From Lachnoclostridium phytofermentans (GTDB lineage Bacteria; Bacillota; Clostridia; Lachnospirales; Lachnospiraceae), in the NCBI GenBank assembly GCA_003526525.1, contig DPVV01000225.1, forward strand, positions 8,938-15,632: a stretch of 6,695 bases of DNA, read 5' to 3'. Position 1 is the stretch's first letter. Every line of letters starts with the position of its first letter. Positions 5,603 through 6,695 of the stretch are shown here, piece after piece. Below the pieces are notes generated by a model. The model was not told the DNA's origin. It saw only the letters and a program-made list of their open reading frames with translations, and did no database searches. A program made the position numbers and the translations under genes.

Positions 5603-6695
5603 TAGATTCCCCCCTAAATGGAATTTTTATTGTTACAATCAATCCATTTGGATTATTATGTCTAATTCCTAGACCATAATCATTACCGTAAGTAGCTACC
5701 ATGCGACGATGGACATTTAATAAGCCAATTGACCCCTGGCTATTCCCCTCTTGATTCATTTCATTTAACTTTTCAATTATTTGACTCTCTGGCATCCCCT
5801 TGCCATTATCTTTAATTTCAATGATTAAATCATCCTCAGCCTCATATATATTGATACTTAATATATTATTTTCATCTTCTAGTCTAATGCCATGAACAAA
5901 ATAATTTTCTATAATAGGCTGAATAATGAATTTTATGATTGAAACTTGTATGTAAATTTCAGGAAAATTAAATTCAAATTTAAATTTATTCTTGTATCTG
6001 AATTCAAAAAGTTCTACATACTTTTTGCAGTAATAAACTTCCTTGGCTAATGTGATTATGTTATCCTCTTTTATCTGACTCCGAAATACCACTGCCAAAC
6101 CATACAGCATCTTTCCTACTTCTTTATCATCATTACAGATTGCTTGCATTCGAATAGCTTCTAGAGTGTTATATAAGAAGTGAGGATTAATTTGGCTTTG
6201 CAAGGCCTGCATTTCCGCAGTTTTTTGTTCTATTTGTGCGATGTAACTTTTCTGTATATAAGAATCAAGATTACAGCACATTTCATTAAAATATTCAGAG
6301 ATAATATCAAGCTCATCTTCATGTCCAACTTCTAACTGAATATTTAGATCACCTTCCATGGCTTTTTCCATAGCAGCTAATATTTTATTCAACCTTGTGG
6401 TAAGCTTTCTAAGACGCCAATTAACGATATTGCTACCAATAAACAGCAATAAAAGCCCAACTAAGACGAACATGATGTAATCAGCAATTGGTATGATGCC
6501 GAATTCTTTGTTATCAATATATGTAATATAGTTAATATCCTTTTTATGCTGCCGATAGTATTTAACACCATAAGAAGCCTCAAAATTGCCATTTTCTACA
6601 ATTGATGCAACATCTTGAAATCTTTCTTGCTCTGTAGCATATAAAATCTCACCAGAGTCCAAATACACTAACATTTTTACTTTGTTGTAACGCTT
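5595..6695 (-). CDS. YesM-like sensor histidine kinase, N-terminus cut by the window edge
   Basis: The membrane partner of the response regulator. The frame stays open to the last base of the window: seven codons precede the first ATG (6672-6674), and that ATG lacks a Shine-Dalgarno, so it is internal. Numbering from it, residues 1-63 are the end of an extracellular Cache-like sensor domain, closing with FGIIPIADY. A membrane segment (about 64-84), a HAMP linker (about 85-140) and the histidine-kinase domain follow. H165 in QINPHFLYNTLEAIR is the phosphorylated residue. The ATPase domain has the N box QPIIENYFVHG (N257), G1 DNGKGMP (289-295) and G2 GSIGLLNVHRR (314-324), so the catalytic part looks intact. 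Family members usually have about 570-600 residues, so perhaps 200 or more, including the first membrane segment, lie outside. Two adjacent cysteines (133-134) fall in the HAMP-to-helix junction. The input signal is unknown. Confidence 0.92.
   Translation of the reverse strand, partial: KRYNKVKMLVYLDSGEILYATEQERFQDVASIVENGNFEASYGVKYYRQHKKDINYITYIDNKEFGIIPIADYIMFVLVGLLLLFIGSNIVNWRLRKLTTRLNKILAAMEKAMEGDLNIQLEVGHEDELDIISEYFNEMCCNLDSYIQKSYIAQIEQKTAEMQALQSQINPHFLYNTLEAIRMQAICNDDKEVGKMLYGLAVVFRSQIKEDNIITLAKEVYYCKKYVELFEFRYKNKFKFEFNFPEIYIQVSIIKFIIQPIIENYFVHGIRLEDENNILSINIYEAEDDLIIEIKDNGKGMPESQIIEKLNEMNQEGNSQGSIGLLNVHRRMVATYGNDYGLGIRHNNPNGLIVTIKIPFRGESNV
5609..5615 (-). promoter_or_regulatory. Strong Shine-Dalgarno of the response regulator, inside the kinase gene
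   Basis: AGGGGGG on the minus strand, 6 nt before the regulator's ATG. It lies in the last codons of the kinase gene, whose stop overlaps the new start (ATGTATAA). This allows both reinitiation by ribosomes finishing the kinase and independent loading, and it decides the regulator's start. Confidence 0.8.

Noticed and set aside
5941..5960. Further BlaI boxes that would tie the two modules together (for example TGTATGTA near 5948).
   Set aside because: It does not match TACA-NN-TGTA. Scanning by eye, I found no good box outside positions 15-48, so I see no regulatory link between the two operons.
6672..6674. ATG as the true start of the histidine kinase.
   Set aside because: No Shine-Dalgarno precedes it, the frame is open to the window edge, and starting there would remove the first membrane segment and most of the sensor domain.

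Overview
This is an AT-rich window (roughly two-thirds A+T by eye) with strong G-rich Shine-Dalgarno sites and protein families typical of low-GC Firmicutes. The YesM/YesN-type two-component pair, the LipO/YtcQ-like lipoprotein and the BlaI/M56 pair together suggest a clostridial, possibly Lachnospiraceae-type, genome. That placement is inference from style and family content. I see no phage, insertion-sequence, CRISPR, tRNA or rRNA signal.

Two convergent modules meet at a shared terminator hairpin. Left module, plus strand (1-2316): a promoter and twin BlaI-type operator (1-54) drive a BlaI/MecI-family repressor (61-447). Three bases after its stop, an M56-family membrane metallopeptidase begins (451-2316). 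This resembles the BlaI-BlaR1 / MecI-MecR1 sensor-repressor arrangement. However, the outer domain of the peptidase is not a penicillin-binding domain and no beta-lactamase gene is in view, so the inducer is probably not, or not only, a beta-lactam. The operator lies in the pair's own promoter, so the module very likely autoregulates.

Right module, minus strand, transcribed from the right edge inward (6695 down to 2478): a YesM-like sensor histidine kinase whose N-terminus lies outside the window, a YesN-like response regulator with an AraC-type DNA-binding domain whose start overlaps the kinase stop by 8 nt, then, 77 nt further on, a lipoprotein solute-binding protein of the LipO/YtcQ type. 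No permease or ATPase gene follows the binding protein: the strand ends at the shared terminator. The natural reading is a carbohydrate (or similar nutrient) sensing and uptake locus in which the binding protein either serves permeases encoded elsewhere or presents ligand to the kinase.

The points most worth a second look are the composite 46-bp palindrome that carries BlaI boxes and ribosome-binding sequence together, the unusual outer domain of the M56 protein and a possible internal start that would release it as a free lipoprotein, and the kinase-regulator-binding protein trio without permeases. None of these establishes a new system on sequence alone.
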